From the NCBI GenBank assembly GCA_026985055.1, contig JALSQZ010000199.1, forward strand, positions 1-64,000: DNA of 64,000 nt, given 5' to 3'. The position numbers and the translations under genes were made by a program. The stretch comes from Sedimenticola sp. (GTDB lineage: Bacteria > Pseudomonadota > Gammaproteobacteria > Chromatiales > Chromatiaceae). The stretch's first letter is position 1. Each line of letters begins with the position of its first letter. This document shows positions 6,955 through 16,345 of the stretch, one piece after another. The notes below the pieces were generated by a model. It had not been told where the DNA came from. It worked only from the letters and a program-made list of their open reading frames with translations, and ran no database searches.

Positions 6955-9807
6955 TCAGGCGCCGGGCAGCTGGATGTACCCCCGACTGGTCTGAAGAAAA
7001 TGTTGCAACTCCTGCGCCGACATGGGCTCCGCCAGATAATATCCCTGAATTTCGTCACACCCTTGGGCCAGAAGCATTTCATACTGTTCACGGGTCTCCA
7101 CGCCTTCGGCTACCACGGTCATTCCAAGATCATGAGCCATGGTAATAATCGCCGAGGTAATGGCGCTGGAGCCCTCGTCCCGGGCCAGTTTGCTGACAAA
7201 AGATCGGTCGATCTTGAGACGATCGAAGGGAAAGCGTGTGAGATAATTCATGGCGCTGTAACCGGTGCCGAAATCATCTATGGTAACCCCGATCCCCATA
7301 CCCTGAATCTGGTTCAGGATTTGCGCAACGAGAGGATCACTGGAGAGCAGCAGGTTCTCCGTAATCTCGAAATCCAGCAGATTCAGATCAAAATCAGCAG
7401 CTCTGACAATCTGCTCAATCTTTCTCACCAGGTCGAAACTGCTCATCTGCTTTGGGGAAAAGTTGTATGACAAGCGCAAAGAGAAACCTTGCGCACGCCA
7501 TTGCTGCAATTGCTTGCAGGCGCGGGACAGTTGCTGATATCCCATTTCCGTTATCAGGCCGATGCGTTCCGCCACTTCGATGAATTCTTCCGGCGAGATG
7601 AAGTTCCCCTCGGCATCCCTGAGTCGGGCCAGTACCTCCACTCCCACCACTTTCAGGCTCGACGTTTCTGCCAGCGGCTGATAGAAAATCTCGAAGCGCC
7701 CCAGATCCAGAGCTTGCTGCAACCAGGATTCGAGCTGCAGCACCCGGGTCGCCCGATCCTGCATGCCCGGTTCGTAGTACACGATTTGCGCACCGCCTTC
7801 GGCTTTTCCATAGTGCATGGCCGCACTGGAGCATCCGATCAGCAACTCGGGAGTATCGCCATGCTCCGGATACAGACTGACGCCCAGGGTTACGGAAACA
7901 CGCATGCTTCCCCCTTCGTCCGTCATCAGGGGTCTGGCGAACAGGGCAAAAATCAGGCCGATCATGTCATCCATGCTGCGATCCAGTTTCTGCTGTTCCA
8001 GCACCAACAGAAACTCATCGGCTCCCACATGACCGACGATTACCTGCCCCCCGAGAAAGCTCTTGAGCTTCCCCGCTATGGCCTGCAACAGGCGGTTGCC
8101 GACCTCGATCCCCCGCACTTCGTTGATCTTGGAAAAATGATCGATATCCAGATAAGCCACTGCCACCTTTGTCCGCTTCACCCGGGCTTTTTCCATGGCA
8201 TTGGCCAGATATTTGGCCATCAGAATCTGATTCGGCAGATCGGTAAGAATACTGTGGGTTTCCCGATGCGAGACCTTGCTCGCCAAGGCGTGTTCATTGC
8301 TGACATCAGTGAGCACCATGACCGTGGTCTGATTGTTCCGCTCTTCCCGGGACATCCTGTTGAGAACCATCTTGACCCGATACTCAGCCCCATCCGCTGC
8401 TTTCAGCAGAAGAAACCGATTGATGTTCTTCCGCTTCCCCTGCAGCACATTGTTCAGCAGAAAACGTTGTCCGGCGGTAGTCAGAAAATGAAAAACCTCG
8501 TCCACCGGCCTTCCGGCCACTTCCCCTGGTCCTTTCCCGGAAAACTTCTCCGCCATGGGATTGAACTTGACCACATGTCCACGACCATCGAGATGAATCA
8601 CCGCTTCCCCAATTGCCGTGAAAGCGGTCTGTGACAGCCGCCGTTCCTCGAACAGCACTCTCAACAGCTTTCTCAGAAGATGCCCGTTGGCCACCAAAAA
8701 GAACAGTACGATGCTCACCAACATGACTGCTGGCGGATACCAGTAGTGCCATTTGGCCAGTAGCAGGTAATCCCCAGTGAGTACGACTAGCAGCAGCAGT
8801 ATGATTCCGTACACCCACCCCCAGCCACGAGGGCGGTAGAGCAGCAGCATGAGAAAGATCAGCAGGGCATTGAACACATACTGCCAGTCGCGCGATACCG
8901 GCACGATCAGACGGTTCTGCAACAGTCCATTCAACACCCAGGCATTGAACTCTACTCCGGACACCGGTCGACCATGCGCGGATACAGGTGTCGGAATGCT
9001 GTCCCCCAGACCGGGAGCTGTCGCCCCCACCAACACATAGCGATTCACGAAGCGCTCTGGCGGAACCCTGCCTTCAAGTACATCTACATAGGAAACCGTA
9101 TCCATTCCCTTCCCCATGCGGGAAAAGGGCACCAGCACCATACGGTGGTTACGCCATACCGAAGAAGAAAGTTCCCGGTACACCGGTGTCCTGGCTGACT
9201 TCGGGAAGCCCCGGGCAAGTGGCCAGTCCCCCGCCACCCGCGCCATGGCCAGGGACAGCGCCGGCCATATGGGCCGATCCAGACCGGCCATGAGGAATGC
9301 GGCTCTGGCAATGCCATCCGCTTCCAGCTCGACATGTACATGCCCCAACCCAGCCGCCGCCCGGCGCAATTCAGGAAAAGGCAGACTCTCGCGAAGCTGT
9401 CCGCCTTCGTTGTACTGTTCCAGAACCACCGGAAACACTATCCTGCCGCTTTTCCTTGTCGCCTGCACCAGCATTTCATCATGGTTCGGATGCAACTGAT
9501 CCGGTTCCGCAAAATTGATGTCCACGGCTACAGCCTTTGGATGGCCCTGGGCGATTCTGTTCAGCAGATCGGCATGGATGTTTCGGGCAAAGGGCCAGCG
9601 ACCGAGGCGGGAAAGACTCTTGGAATCGACGGCGACTACCACGATGTCTTCCAAAACCGGAGTATCCAGCTGGCGCAACAGATTGTCGTAGATGGCCAGG
9701 TCCAGGCCGGAATACCACTCCTGCCGGGTGGCAAGCGCAGACAGCAGTAACAGAACAACACCCAGAATCAGGCGCAGGCTCCACTCCTTCTGCCGTCTGT
9801 CGTTCAT
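6955..9807 (-). CDS. CHASE2-PAS-GGDEF-EAL c-di-GMP signalling protein
   Basis: 950 residues from the ATG at 9807, which has an AGAGGT ribosome site (the frame runs six codons further). An N-terminal TM (about 12-28), a periplasmic CHASE2 sensor (about 30-290, containing VDINFAEPD) and a run of TMs (about 305-385) precede a PAS domain (400-490), a GGDEF-type domain (530-690) and an EAL domain (705-940). The GGDEF signature reads HVGADEF, so the second Gly is Ala and cyclase activity is doubtful. The EAL domain looks catalytic: EVLAR, ENLL, DDFGTGYS and a K-x-D motif (LKIDRSF) are present. It may act mainly as a phosphodiesterase. A LysM-FecR gene lies upstream on the same strand, a pairing also known for CHASE2 cyclases. 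Confidence 0.9.
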   Translation of the reverse strand: MNDRRQKEWSLRLILGVVLLLLSALATRQEWYSGLDLAIYDNLLRQLDTPVLEDIVVVAVDSKSLSRLGRWPFARNIHADLLNRIAQGHPKAVAVDINFAEPDQLHPNHDEMLVQATRKSGRIVFPVVLEQYNEGGQLRESLPFPELRRAAAGLGHVHVELEADGIARAAFLMAGLDRPIWPALSLAMARVAGDWPLARGFPKSARTPVYRELSSSVWRNHRMVLVPFSRMGKGMDTVSYVDVLEGRVPPERFVNRYVLVGATAPGLGDSIPTPVSAHGRPVSGVEFNAWVLNGLLQNRLIVPVSRDWQYVFNALLIFLMLLLYRPRGWGWVYGIILLLLVVLTGDYLLLAKWHYWYPPAVMLVSIVLFFLVANGHLLRKLLRVLFEERRLSQTAFTAIGEAVIHLDGRGHVVKFNPMAEKFSGKGPGEVAGRPVDEVFHFLTTAGQRFLLNNVLQGKRKNINRFLLLKAADGAEYRVKMVLNRMSREERNNQTTVMVLTDVSNEHALASKVSHRETHSILTDLPNQILMAKYLANAMEKARVKRTKVAVAYLDIDHFSKINEVRGIEVGNRLLQAIAGKLKSFLGGQVIVGHVGADEFLLVLEQQKLDRSMDDMIGLIFALFARPLMTDEGGSMRVSVTLGVSLYPEHGDTPELLIGCSSAAMHYGKAEGGAQIVYYEPGMQDRATRVLQLESWLQQALDLGRFEIFYQPLAETSSLKVVGVEVLARLRDAEGNFISPEEFIEVAERIGLITEMGYQQLSRACKQLQQWRAQGFSLRLSYNFSPKQMSSFDLVRKIEQIVRAADFDLNLLDFEITENLLLSSDPLVAQILNQIQGMGIGVTIDDFGTGYSAMNYLTRFPFDRLKIDRSFVSKLARDEGSSAITSAIITMAHDLGMTVVAEGVETREQYEMLLAQGCDEIQGYYLAEPMSAQELQHFLQTSRGYIQLPGA

Positions 9808-9886
9808 CCAGACACCTCTGCACACGGCAAAACAGCACGAGGATGAAGCGCTCTGTTCAATGACAAAAAACCTTCACAAACAAAGA

Positions 9887-9953
9887 AACCGGAAAATTGT
9901 TTTTTCCCGGTTCCCTGGTTGAAAAAGCGCAGGAAAGACTTTGCCAACACCCT
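9887..9953. repeat. Degenerate family 1 remnant (hairpins D and E)
   Basis: A hairpin (aaccggaaaa with ttttcccggtt) is followed by gttgaaaaagcgc...gactttgccaac. This is a decayed version of the D-E pair at 39-102, including the shared tail resembling caacaccctgt. It lies in the 224 bp gap between the LysM-FecR gene and the CHASE2 gene, where nothing else is visible. Confidence 0.6.
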
Positions 9954-10031
9954 GTAAGGGGAAAAAGCCATGGTTTGCACAATGCGCGATTCTGGCATCC
10001 CTTGCCGGTTCATGGTCAATCCGATGTTTCC

Positions 10032-11678
10032 CTAAAGCGCAAGCAGTATGATGGCCAGGGCCGGAATGCCGAACATGTACCAGGGCTCAGGCTCCGGAAA
10101 AACGGTTTGCGCCGGACTCCAGGCTCCGGCATAGCCGTCATCATCAATCATGCGGACACGAAAATGAACCGGCACCTGCGGCCGCGACGAGGACCAGCGG
10201 GGTTCGTCCAGGATTTCATCTGTCACAAGAGAATGAAAAGATTCATCCTCGGCGACCTGCAGCTGGTAACGCTGTTCCGGCAGTCCTGCCTGCCAACTCA
10301 GGTGCAGCTGATCCTCGACAGCAAGAACCTTCACCCGGGGGGCTTCAGGCTCCGGCTTCAGTACAAACTGTTGCACGCCACTCCAGGGCCCCTGCTCATC
10401 CTGGTACAAGGACGCAACACGCCAGTACCATCTGCCCGGTTGGAGTTCATCCACATGCAATCGGGTCTTGCGCAGACCATCTTTGTCCAGAACGGGATTC
10501 CGGAAATCAGGATCCACGGACAACTGGAAACGATAGCCATCCACCCGGGGAGGTGCAGACCATTCAAAACCGGCACCTGAACCCCGTACTGTAGCTTGCG
10601 CAGCGGGAGCCACAGCCACCGGAGGCAAAGGCCTGGCATCGAGCACGAGCCAGACTTCCGTTTCTTCACCTTCCAGGCCGTTTGCATCCAGCGCCCGCAA
10701 TCGCAGCCGATACCGCCCATCCGGCAGAGAACTGTTGCTAAAGCGATTATGCTCCACCCTGAGATCCAGCAACGGCACCGTCTTCTCATCCGGTCGGAAA
10801 ATCCGTATCCGGTACGCCACCGCGGATGGCAACGGATCCCAGCTCAATTCCATGGGCAGTTGCCGGATCGTCGCAGCGGGGCGCTTCAGGCGTGGCGCGG
10901 GAAGCAATTTCATGGCAGATGCAGGCCTTTCGCCTTTTTTCACCAGGGTGCCAAATCCGGCGGGAATCACTACTCGCTCCTTGCCAGCGGTTACATTGAC
11001 CGCACCAGCAACCACTTCGACGTGGGAGCGATTCTGATCCAGCGGAGGAACCTTGACCCGGAACCGGGTGCCGCGCACCGCCGTGTTCGCGGAAGGTGTG
11101 CGAATTTCGAATCGGGTTCCCCGGGTAGGCACGATGTTTTCGGTTTCTCCACGCAGAACCTTGATGGTTGTATCCCCGATGCCCGTATCGGAAAAACGAT
11201 TGATGCGCACCATCTCCACTTCAGTATTACCGCCTAGAAGCTGTCGGGTGCCATCGGCAAACTCAAGCAGGACACTGGCATCGGCGCCAGTGGTGAGACG
11301 ATCACCATGTTTGAGGGTGGTATCCGGCTGAAGCCGCCGTTGTTTGCCGCCATCCGTCGCCAGAAACACCTCACCACGGATATCCAGTACTCTGACTCTG
11401 GCGGCTTCCACCTTCAGCCAGGAAAGAGGAATGCGGATTTCGGTTCCAGGCGGCATGTGGCGGGGATGCTGAACCTTGTTCAGACGCACCAGCCTGTTCC
11501 AGTAACGCTGATCGACGAGAAAACGCTCGGTGAGATCCCAGAGATTGTCCCCAGGCTGAAAACGGTAGAGCCATTCTTCAGGCGGCTCTGCCAGCCCAGA
11601 ACCCGGAACAGCAAAAAACAAACTGAACGCCAGCGCCAGGCAACTGGCGCGAAGGTCTATAGATTTCCCCCCAAGCAT
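10032..11678 (-). CDS. LysM and FecR domain surface protein
   Basis: 548 residues. A signal peptide (about 1-30, cut near GSGLA-E) is followed by a LysM peptidoglycan-binding module (about 37-86, YRFQPGDNLWDLTERFL) and a FecR domain (about 95-240, with PTRGTRFEIRTPSANTAVRG). Then come about three fibronectin/Ig-like segments, two with W-W-R-V style strands such as RWYWRVASLYQD, and a C-terminal hydrophobic helix (residues 530-548) after PEPEPWYM. The PEP before the final TM resembles a PEP-CTERM tail, but the basic end is missing. Such FecR-LysM proteins often sit beside CHASE2 sensors. Exported or cell-wall anchored; function unknown, possibly the ligand or partner of the downstream CHASE2 protein. 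Confidence 0.85.
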   Translation of the reverse strand: MLGGKSIDLRASCLALAFSLFFAVPGSGLAEPPEEWLYRFQPGDNLWDLTERFLVDQRYWNRLVRLNKVQHPRHMPPGTEIRIPLSWLKVEAARVRVLDIRGEVFLATDGGKQRRLQPDTTLKHGDRLTTGADASVLLEFADGTRQLLGGNTEVEMVRINRFSDTGIGDTTIKVLRGETENIVPTRGTRFEIRTPSANTAVRGTRFRVKVPPLDQNRSHVEVVAGAVNVTAGKERVVIPAGFGTLVKKGERPASAMKLLPAPRLKRPAATIRQLPMELSWDPLPSAVAYRIRIFRPDEKTVPLLDLRVEHNRFSNSSLPDGRYRLRLRALDANGLEGEETEVWLVLDARPLPPVAVAPAAQATVRGSGAGFEWSAPPRVDGYRFQLSVDPDFRNPVLDKDGLRKTRLHVDELQPGRWYWRVASLYQDEQGPWSGVQQFVLKPEPEAPRVKVLAVEDQLHLSWQAGLPEQRYQLQVAEDESFHSLVTDEILDEPRWSSSRPQVPVHFRVRMIDDDGYAGAWSPAQTVFPEPEPWYMFGIPALAIILLAL

Positions 11679-11856
11679 CGTTTTTCCCTATAGTACAGCT
11701 GATGATCTACAGACACCCGGAAAAACCGGGATGTCGGTGCGAGACAAGGAAATCCCGCCAGTTTTACTTTGCGTCAAGAAAAATCCCACATTCAAACGTA
11801 TTTTTCAACGCCTTGCATGAATAATAGTCCACCACCAGCGAAAAACCCACCATAGA

Positions 11857-12606
11857 CTATGGTTTTCTCTGGCGAACCGCCTCGAACAGGGTGATGCCGG
11901 CAGCGACGGAGACATTGAGGCTTTCGACCACGCCAAGCATGGGCAGGGAAACCAGAACATCGCATTGCTCCCGCACCAGGCGTCGCATGCCTTTTTCCTC
12001 GCTGCCCATGACCACTGCCAGCGGACCTGTCAGATCCGTTTGATACAGGGACTGCGGAGCTTCCCCGGCCAGGCCGACAACCCACAAGTTGCAAGCCTCG
12101 CGCAACTGACGCAAGGTGCGGGACAGATTGGTGACCTGGATGAAAGGCACGGACTCTGCCGCACCACTGGCCACCTTGCAGGCCACCGGGGTCAAGCCAA
12201 CGGCTCTGTCCCTGGGAGCAATCACTGCGTGAACACCGGCGGCATCCGCGGTGCGCAAACAGGCGCCAAGGTTGTGCGGATCCTGCACGCCATCGAGAAC
12301 CAGCAGCAAAGGTGGTTCTTCCAGCTCCGCCAGCAAGCTGTCCAGCGCATTCTCACTCTGCGCCGCCGCCATCCGTACCCGGGCGACAACCCCCTGATGG
12401 CGGCCACCCTGAACCAGGCGATCCAGTTCCTTTTTGTCACTGGAAATCAGATCCAGGCCCAGTTTGCGCGCCTGGGACAGCAACTGACCCAGGCGGCGAT
12501 CATTGCGCCGGACATCGAACCAGATGTGTTCTACCTGACCGGCGTCATGCTTCAGGGCGGCGCGGACACTGTGGATGCCCGCAATATACCGGGCTTGACC
12601 CGTCAT
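11857..12606 (-). CDS. rlmB: 23S rRNA (guanosine-2'-O-)-methyltransferase RlmB
   Basis: 249 residues, full length. SPOUT (SpoU) family enzyme that 2'-O-methylates G2251 of 23S rRNA in E. coli. An N-terminal L30e-like substrate-binding domain (about 1-80) precedes the knot domain with DPHNLGACLRTADAAG, MGSEEKGMRR and the knot motif LPMLGVVESLNVSVAAGI. The ATG overlaps the rnr stop (ATGA), the usual rnr-rlmB coupling. A short palindrome (accatag/ctatggt) overlapping the stop codon, followed by GGGTTTTT, may be a weak terminator. Confidence 0.96.
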   Translation of the reverse strand: MTGQARYIAGIHSVRAALKHDAGQVEHIWFDVRRNDRRLGQLLSQARKLGLDLISSDKKELDRLVQGGRHQGVVARVRMAAAQSENALDSLLAELEEPPLLLVLDGVQDPHNLGACLRTADAAGVHAVIAPRDRAVGLTPVACKVASGAAESVPFIQVTNLSRTLRQLREACNLWVVGLAGEAPQSLYQTDLTGPLAVVMGSEEKGMRRLVREQCDVLVSLPMLGVVESLNVSVAAGITLFEAVRQRKP

Positions 12607-14879
12607 CGTTTTCTGCGCTGCCGGGAACCACGGCCCCTGCCTTTTTTGCTCTTGCTGCGCGCCGGCTTCTCACCCTTTTTCGGCTTTTCTCCCCGATTGG
12701 CCAGCGCCAGATCGATTTTGCGATCATCGAGATTGACAGCGGCTACCACTACCTGGATGGAATCCCCCAGACGATAGGTCTTGCCGCTACGTTCCCCCAC
12801 CAGTTTGTGGGCAATGGGGTCGAAGTGAAAGAAGTCATGATCCAGGGAGGTAATATGCACCAGGCCGGTGATATATACGTCCTTGAGCTCCACGAATACC
12901 CCAAAGCTGTTTACACTGACAATGAGGCCTTCGAACTGCTGGCCGACCTTGTCCAGCATATACTCGCACTTGAGCGCATCGGCGGAATCCCGGGTGGCCT
13001 CATCGGAACGCCGCTCGGTCATGGAACAATGCTCACCCATGGTTGCCATCTGCGGGAAGGAATACTCGAAGGTATCCGCACGTCCGTCCACAAGCAGATG
13101 GCGAATGGCGCGATGTACCAGCAGGTCGGGATAACGGCGTATTGGCGAAGTGAAATGCGTATAGGCCGGAAAAGCCAGACCAAAATGGCCGATGTTCTCG
13201 GAAGAATACATGGCTTGCATCATGGAACGCAGCAACACCGTCTGGATCATGTTGGCATCAGGCCGATCCTTGATCTGCGCGAGAATATGCGCATAGTCCT
13301 TGGCGGTAGGCTTGTCTCCCCCGCCCAGAGTCAGCCCCAGCTGAGCGAGGAACTGACGCAGATCATTTAGTTTGTCTTCACTGGGCGACTCATGCACCCG
13401 ATACAAGGCGGGAATCTTCTTGCGCAGCAACAAGCGCGCAGAAGCCACATTGGCCACCAGCATGCATTCTTCGATTATGCGATGAGCATCATTGCGCGTA
13501 GTAGGCACGATACCGCTCAGGCGCCCTTCCTCACTGAACACGAAGCGGGTTTCCACTGTATCGAAATCGATGGCGCCGCGTTTCTGTCGGGCGCTGTGCA
13601 AGGCGTGATAAAGCTTGTTCAGCTCTTCCAGATGCGGCAACAGCCGGGCATGCTTGCGGCGCAGGGTCTGATCTCCCTCGAAAAGCATGGCCGCCACTTC
13701 ATCGTAGGTCAGACGCGCATGAGAACGCATCACTCCCTGAAGAAAACGGGAACGCATGATATTGCCTTCCCGGTCGATGAACAGTTCCGCGGTCATGCAC
13801 AGTCGATCCACATCGGGATTCAGGGAACACAAGCCATTGGAAAGAATCTCCGGCAGCATGGGTACCACGCGATCCGGAAAATATGTGGAGTTGCCACGCT
13901 TGTACCCTTCCTGATCCAGGGCAGATCCGGGCTGCACATAGGAAGAAACATCCGCGATGCACACCAACAGCTTCCAGCCCTTGGGCGTACGCTTGCAGTA
14001 CACCGCATCATCAAAATCCCGGGCATCCGCGCCATCTATGGTCACCAGAGGCAGCTTGCGCAGATCGGTACGTCCCTGCTTGGCCTGTTCCGGCACTTCT
14101 TCGCTCAGGCCGGCAATTTCCTGTTTCACTTCTTCCGGCCATTCGACCGGAATCTCATGAGTACGGATGGCGACATCCGTTTCCATGCCAGGAGCCAGAT
14201 GATCACCGATGATTTCGATTACACGACCTATGGGCTGACGCCACTTGGAAGGCTGCTCGAGAATCTCGACCACCACCATCTGACCTTCTTCCACCCCATT
14301 GAAATGTTCATCGGGAATAATGACTCTATGGGTCATGTGCTTGTTGTCCGGCACCAGGAAACCGACACCGGATTCAATATGCACACGTCCGACCATCTGA
14401 CTGTGAGCCCGCTCCAGGATCTCCACCACGGAGCCTTCCCGGCGTCCCCGCCTGTCCATGCCGGTAACCTGTACAACCACCCGGTCGCCATGCCACAGGG
14501 GACGCATTTCACGGGGAGAAATGAACAAATCGTCTCCACCTTCATCAGGGCGCAAAAAACCGAATCCGTCCGGATGGGCAATCACCCGGCCGGCAATGAG
14601 ATCCTGCCTGTTCACCACACACAGGCCACCACGCCGGTTGCGCACCAACTGACCATCACGGATCATCGCCTTGACGCGATAACCCAGTGCCTCGATCTGC
14701 TTTTCATCCTTCAATCCCAGCAGGGACGGAAGATCCTCGGTCTTGACCGGGACGCCATGGGTTTCCAGGGTTTCCAGGATGAACTCCCGGCTTGGAATGG
14801 GATTTTCGTATTTACGCTCTTCCCGAGCGCGGTAGGGGTCACTTTCTGGTGACTTTTTTTGCTTTCTGGATCTGGCCAC
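12603..14879 (-). CDS. rnr: Ribonuclease R
   Basis: About 758 residues from a GTG at 14879. The frame is open to a TTG at 14915 (770 residues), but a perfect TATAAT at 14927-14922 would put transcription start at that TTG, so the GTG with an upstream AAGG is preferred. Processive 3'-5' exoribonuclease. Order: winged-helix region with NPIPSREFILETLETHG, cold-shock domains (about 80-240), RNB catalytic domain with DGADARDFDDAV (about 290-305), S1 domain (about 645-730) and a basic tail rich in Lys and Arg. The close match to E. coli RNase R at YENPIPSREFIL supports the family. Confidence 0.95.
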   Translation of the reverse strand: MARSRKQKKSPESDPYRAREERKYENPIPSREFILETLETHGVPVKTEDLPSLLGLKDEKQIEALGYRVKAMIRDGQLVRNRRGGLCVVNRQDLIAGRVIAHPDGFGFLRPDEGGDDLFISPREMRPLWHGDRVVVQVTGMDRRGRREGSVVEILERAHSQMVGRVHIESGVGFLVPDNKHMTHRVIIPDEHFNGVEEGQMVVVEILEQPSKWRQPIGRVIEIIGDHLAPGMETDVAIRTHEIPVEWPEEVKQEIAGLSEEVPEQAKQGRTDLRKLPLVTIDGADARDFDDAVYCKRTPKGWKLLVCIADVSSYVQPGSALDQEGYKRGNSTYFPDRVVPMLPEILSNGLCSLNPDVDRLCMTAELFIDREGNIMRSRFLQGVMRSHARLTYDEVAAMLFEGDQTLRRKHARLLPHLEELNKLYHALHSARQKRGAIDFDTVETRFVFSEEGRLSGIVPTTRNDAHRIIEECMLVANVASARLLLRKKIPALYRVHESPSEDKLNDLRQFLAQLGLTLGGGDKPTAKDYAHILAQIKDRPDANMIQTVLLRSMMQAMYSSENIGHFGLAFPAYTHFTSPIRRYPDLLVHRAIRHLLVDGRADTFEYSFPQMATMGEHCSMTERRSDEATRDSADALKCEYMLDKVGQQFEGLIVSVNSFGVFVELKDVYITGLVHITSLDHDFFHFDPIAHKLVGERSGKTYRLGDSIQVVVAAVNLDDRKIDLALANRGEKPKKGEKPARSKSKKGRGRGSRQRRKR

Positions 14880-14921
14880 AGGCCTTGGTACCTTGCTGAT
14901 TTTCAAATGTTTCAAAAGCGC

Positions 14922-14927
14922 ATTATA
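14922..14927 (-). promoter_or_regulatory. -10 element for rnr-rlmB
   Basis: A consensus TATAAT on the minus strand, 43 bp upstream of the preferred rnr start. No convincing -35 hexamer at the right distance. It bears on the choice of the rnr start codon. Confidence 0.5.
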
Positions 14928-15043
14928 CGCACAAGCCAGGCCGGAGGCGGAAAATGATTGCCGGAAGTCAAGGCTGAAGAGGCCAGGCTTGCTACAATGA
15001 CCAGATCAAATTTCGAATAGCCGAGTATCAGGAGTAACACAAC

Positions 15044-15529
15044 ATGATCAACAACGTGGAAGGCGACATTCTCCTCACCAAGGCCCAGGTCATAGCCCAC
15101 GGCGTGGCCGCCAACGATCCCATGAACCAGGGGCTGGCCAAGGCATTGCACGAAAAATATCCCGCCATGCACAAAGACTTCCACCACTGGTGTCACCAGC
15201 ACCACCCCAAACCCGGCGAAACCTGGATGTGGGGCGGACCCGATGGCGTGCGCATCGTCAACCTGATAACCCAGGGCGGCGGCTACGGACATGGCTCCAA
15301 ACCCGAACCGGCCACTTTGCCCAACGTGAATCATGCCCTCAAGTCCCTGCACAAGATGGCCCTGAAGGAGAAATTCACTTCCCTTGCCCTGCCCCGTCTG
15401 GCAACCGGTGTTGGCGGCCTGGACTGGGAGGAAGTAGAACCCCTGATCACAAAACACCTGGAAGATCTGGACATTCCCGTGTATGTCTATTCTGTCTTCC
15501 ACCCCGGCGTCCAGGCCAGGGAAGATTGA
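15044..15529 (+). CDS. Macrodomain protein (ADP-ribose binding or hydrolysing)
   Basis: 161 residues, a single macrodomain. MINNVEGDILLTKAQVIAHG at the N-terminus, the MNQGLAKALHEKYP segment and LPRLATGVGGLDWEEV (about 124-139) match the TARG1/DarG-like branch, which removes ADP-ribose from protein or DNA. The usual VN of the first loop is replaced by VAAND, so activity is not certain. An AGGAG ribosome site precedes the ATG. There is no DarT-type toxin next to it, only the divergent rnr gene and tRNA-Leu downstream, so a stand-alone role is inferred. Confidence 0.85.
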   Translation: MINNVEGDILLTKAQVIAHGVAANDPMNQGLAKALHEKYPAMHKDFHHWCHQHHPKPGETWMWGGPDGVRIVNLITQGGGYGHGSKPEPATLPNVNHALKSLHKMALKEKFTSLALPRLATGVGGLDWEEVEPLITKHLEDLDIPVYVYSVFHPGVQARED

Positions 15530-15532
15530 TGG

Positions 15533-15561
15533 TTGACAGAACTTCCCCCAACTTGTACAGT
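15533..15561 (+). promoter_or_regulatory. Promoter of tRNA-Leu
   Basis: TTGACA at 15533-15538, a 17 bp spacer and TACAGT at 15556-15561, followed by the GC-rich discriminator GCGCGCC that is typical of stable-RNA promoters under stringent control. Transcription would begin near 15568, 30 bp before the tRNA. Confidence 0.8.
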
Positions 15562-15597
15562 GCGCGCCTCAAGAACAAAGCCACGAGCTGAATTCTT

Positions 15598-15684
15598 GCC
15601 GAGGTGGTGAAATTGGTAGACACGCTAGCTTCAGGTGCTAGTGGGGGCAACCCCGTGGAGGTTCAAGTCCTCTCCTCGGCACCA
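15598..15684 (+). tRNA. tRNA-Leu(CAG)
   Basis: 87 nt including an encoded CCA. The acceptor stem GCCGAGG pairs with CCTCGGC, the D arm is tggtgaaattggtagaca, and the anticodon loop TTCAGGT sits on a GCTAG/CTAGT stem and gives anticodon CAG. A long class II variable arm (ggggcaaccccg region) and the T arm GTTCAAGTCC follow. All parts of a class II leucine tRNA are present. Confidence 0.97.
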
Positions 15685-15691
15685 CATACGA

Positions 15692-15718
15692 CCCTCTGAT
15701 TTAATCAGAGGGTTTTTT
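15692..15718 (+). terminator. Terminator of tRNA-Leu
   Basis: CCCTCTGA and TCAGAGGG form a perfect 8 bp stem around TTTAA, followed by six T. The palindrome resembles the joined inverted ends of the 159 bp element (CCTCTGATTTAATC) found at 26806 and 44587. Confidence 0.9.
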
Positions 15719-15818
15719 ATTGCTCGTATTCTTGAGATTGTCCACCATGGCGGCATCAGCATTCTGCTGCACCACCATGAACATGCGGGTTCAGGTTAAT
15801 GCTAACCCTGTCATCAAA

Positions 15819-16271
15819 TCAGGCTTCACCACAATCGGGAGAAAACTTGGTGGTAAGAATTCGCAGTACAATCAGAGAAGAGATCACGAGCATGCTCACG
15901 GCCACATCATTCAACGTATATTCCGCATACCATAGGCTGATAAGTTCACCAATCAGCACCACCAGTGCCACGTCCAGGATGAATGTCACCTTCACTCGCC
16001 CAAGGACCAGATAAGACTGAAAAACCCGTATGAGTTCGAAAGACGCAAGGACAAGAACAATGTCCTTGATCATTTTTTCCGCACCATGAGACCAGTCATC
16101 GGGGAAGGAATGAAACAAGTCTTGTACAAGATTGACAATCCCATATGCCATCCACAGATAGACGGTCATCATCAGAATGCCGATAAAAAACCCGATAATT
16201 CTCGCGTGAGCCTCCTGACTGAGCAGAAATGTCTTGTATGCAGGAGGGTATTCTGTCTTGTCATTCGTCAT
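15819..16271 (-). CDS. PsiE-like membrane protein
   Basis: 150 residues with four hydrophobic segments (about 27-48, 70-88, 96-115 and 122-142). The pattern of a short cytoplasmic N-terminus, LFHSFPDDW between the first two helices, and RVFQSYLVLGRVKVTFILDV matches the phosphate-starvation-inducible PsiE family, whose biochemical role is unknown. The codons look more AT-rich than in the neighbouring housekeeping genes, and the gene lies just past a tRNA, so acquisition by transfer is possible but unproven. The gap 15719-15818 shows no other feature. Confidence 0.7.
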   Translation of the reverse strand: MTNDKTEYPPAYKTFLLSQEAHARIIGFFIGILMMTVYLWMAYGIVNLVQDLFHSFPDDWSHGAEKMIKDIVLVLASFELIRVFQSYLVLGRVKVTFILDVALVVLIGELISLWYAEYTLNDVAVSMLVISSLIVLRILTTKFSPDCGEA

Positions 16272-16345
16272 TGGACGCCCCAGACCCCATCACCATTCCA
16301 CCCTGCACGCCATGCAATGAAAAACAGCTGCAATAACCAGGAAAA

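Noticed and set aside
10032..10100. PEP-CTERM sorting signal at the end of the LysM-FecR protein
   Set aside because: PEP and a terminal hydrophobic helix are there, but the required basic C-terminal cluster is absent and the protein ends in the helix.
15044..15529. DarTG-type toxin-antitoxin system
   Set aside because: Only the macrodomain is present; no DarT-like ADP-ribosyltransferase is adjacent.
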